Positions 5,437 through 5,994 of a stretch of 5,994 bases of DNA are shown here, piece by piece. A program made the position numbers and the translations under genes. How positions within the stretch are numbered: the stretch's first letter is position 1; each line of letters starts with the position of its first letter. The notes under the pieces were generated by a model. The model worked only from the letters and a program-made list of their open reading frames with translations. It was not told the origin of the DNA and made no database searches. The stretch comes from an uncultured Bacilli bacterium (lineage in GTDB: Bacteria > Bacillota_I > Bacilli_A > RFN20 > CAG-826), in the NCBI GenBank assembly GCA_944358755.1, contig CALVRY010000069.1, forward strand, positions 1 to 5,994. The letters run 5' to 3'.

Positions 5437-5994
5437 TTAAATCTTTTTAATAACACGAGCTGGAACTCCAGCTACAACTGTATTTGGCAATACATCTTTT
5501 GTAACAACTGCTCCTGCTCCAATAATTGCTCCATCTCCTATATTTACTCCAGGAAGAATAGTAGCATGAGCTCCTATCCAAACACTTTTACCAATGTGAA
5601 TAGGTTTAAAATACATTGATGCTCTTTTATTTGGATCTTCATCATGATTAATAGTTGCAAATACTACTTGATGACCAATTAAGGTATTATCACCTATATA
5701 GATACCACCTTGATCTTGAAATGAGCATCCTGAATTAATAAAGACCTGTTTTCCTATGTGAAGATTCATTCCAAAATCTGAATAAAGAGGTGGAAATACA
5801 CTTAAAGATTCATCTATCTTTTCTAGAGTTAGTTCATACATTAAAGCATGGATTTCTTCTTTTGTATGATATTTATTGTTGATTTCACTCGTTATTCTTT
5901 GTGCTCTACTTGATGCTTCATGCATAAAAAGGTGAGCCTCACTATATCCTTCTAAATAACCTTTTTCATTAATTAGGTTTATATATTCTTCTCT
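5437..5994 (-). CDS. Sugar O-acetyltransferase (LacA/Maa-type, left-handed beta-helix), N-terminus beyond the window
   Basis: The frame is open from the window edge to the TAA at 5439-5437, giving 185 visible residues. An ATG at 5925-5923 lies inside the frame but is probably internal: the 23 codons before it (…EEYINLINEKG…GYSEAHLF) fit the N-terminal helical region of this family, where an internal FMHE is typical. An internal YHTKEEIHALM segment follows. Hexapeptide repeats then build the beta-helix (IGKQVFINSGCSF, IGDNTLIGHQV, IGKSVWIGAHATILPGV, IGDGAIIGAGAVV). The probable catalytic His lies in TINHDEDPNKR, at about residue 117 of the visible part. The ending VVAGVPARVIKKI is characteristic. 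The family transfers acetyl from acetyl-CoA to a sugar hydroxyl such as maltose or galactosides; the true acceptor is unknown. Family length is about 185-200 aa, so only a few residues should be missing. It is the first visible gene of a possible acetyltransferase-macro-Nudix transcript. Confidence 0.92.
   Translation of the reverse strand, partial: REEYINLINEKGYLEGYSEAHLFMHEASSRAQRITSEINNKYHTKEEIHALMYELTLEKIDESLSVFPPLYSDFGMNLHIGKQVFINSGCSFQDQGGIYIGDNTLIGHQVVFATINHDEDPNKRASMYFKPIHIGKSVWIGAHATILPGVNIGDGAIIGAGAVVTKDVLPNTVVAGVPARVIKKI

Overview
The window is strongly AT-rich DNA from what looks like a low-GC member of the Bacillota/Mollicutes branch, such as an Acholeplasma-like, RF39-like or Erysipelotrichales-type bacterium. 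The standard bacterial code fits. Every tryptophan I could check is TGG, and TGA serves as the stop of the macro-domain gene and of the AraC-type remnant. This argues against Mycoplasma/Spiroplasma proper, where TGA usually encodes Trp. No SD-type (GGAGG-like) ribosome-binding site stands out at any of the four start codons inside the window. No tRNA, rRNA, CRISPR array or insertion sequence is visible.

Layout from left to right. (1) 1-431, minus strand: N-terminal part of an AAA-type ATPase of the DUF4143-associated family, running off the left edge, with a clear promoter at 446-474. (2) 494-589: three units of a 32-bp direct repeat. (3) 592-1326, plus strand: the C-terminal part of an AraC-family regulator. 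It stays open to the end but has lost its N-terminus and any usual start codon. (4) 1327-1579: AT-rich intergenic region with a repeated 11-mer and an extended -10 promoter. (5) 1580-4438, plus strand: a 952-aa protein with an N-terminal phospholipase-D-like domain, a superfamily 2 helicase core and a C-terminal DUF3427-type region. (6) 4428-4829, minus strand: a Nudix nucleotide pyrophosphohydrolase, converging on and overlapping the helicase by 11 bp. (7) 4854-5372, minus strand: a macro-domain protein. (8) 5437-5994, minus strand: a maltose/galactoside O-acetyltransferase-like protein whose first residues lie beyond the right edge.

The acetyltransferase, macro and Nudix genes point the same way with gaps of 64 and 24 nt and may form one transcript. 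The Nudix and macro proteins handle modified nucleotides and ADP-ribose-type molecules. The helicase combines a PLD-like (nuclease-type) fold with a SF2 motor. Together this is a plausible nucleic-acid repair, nucleotide clean-up or defence neighbourhood, but that link is inference. The most distinctive direct observation is that the helicase ATG sits 6 nt after a perfect TGNTATAAT extended -10 element, so its mRNA is predicted to be leaderless. The ATPase at the left edge also appears to have a very short leader.
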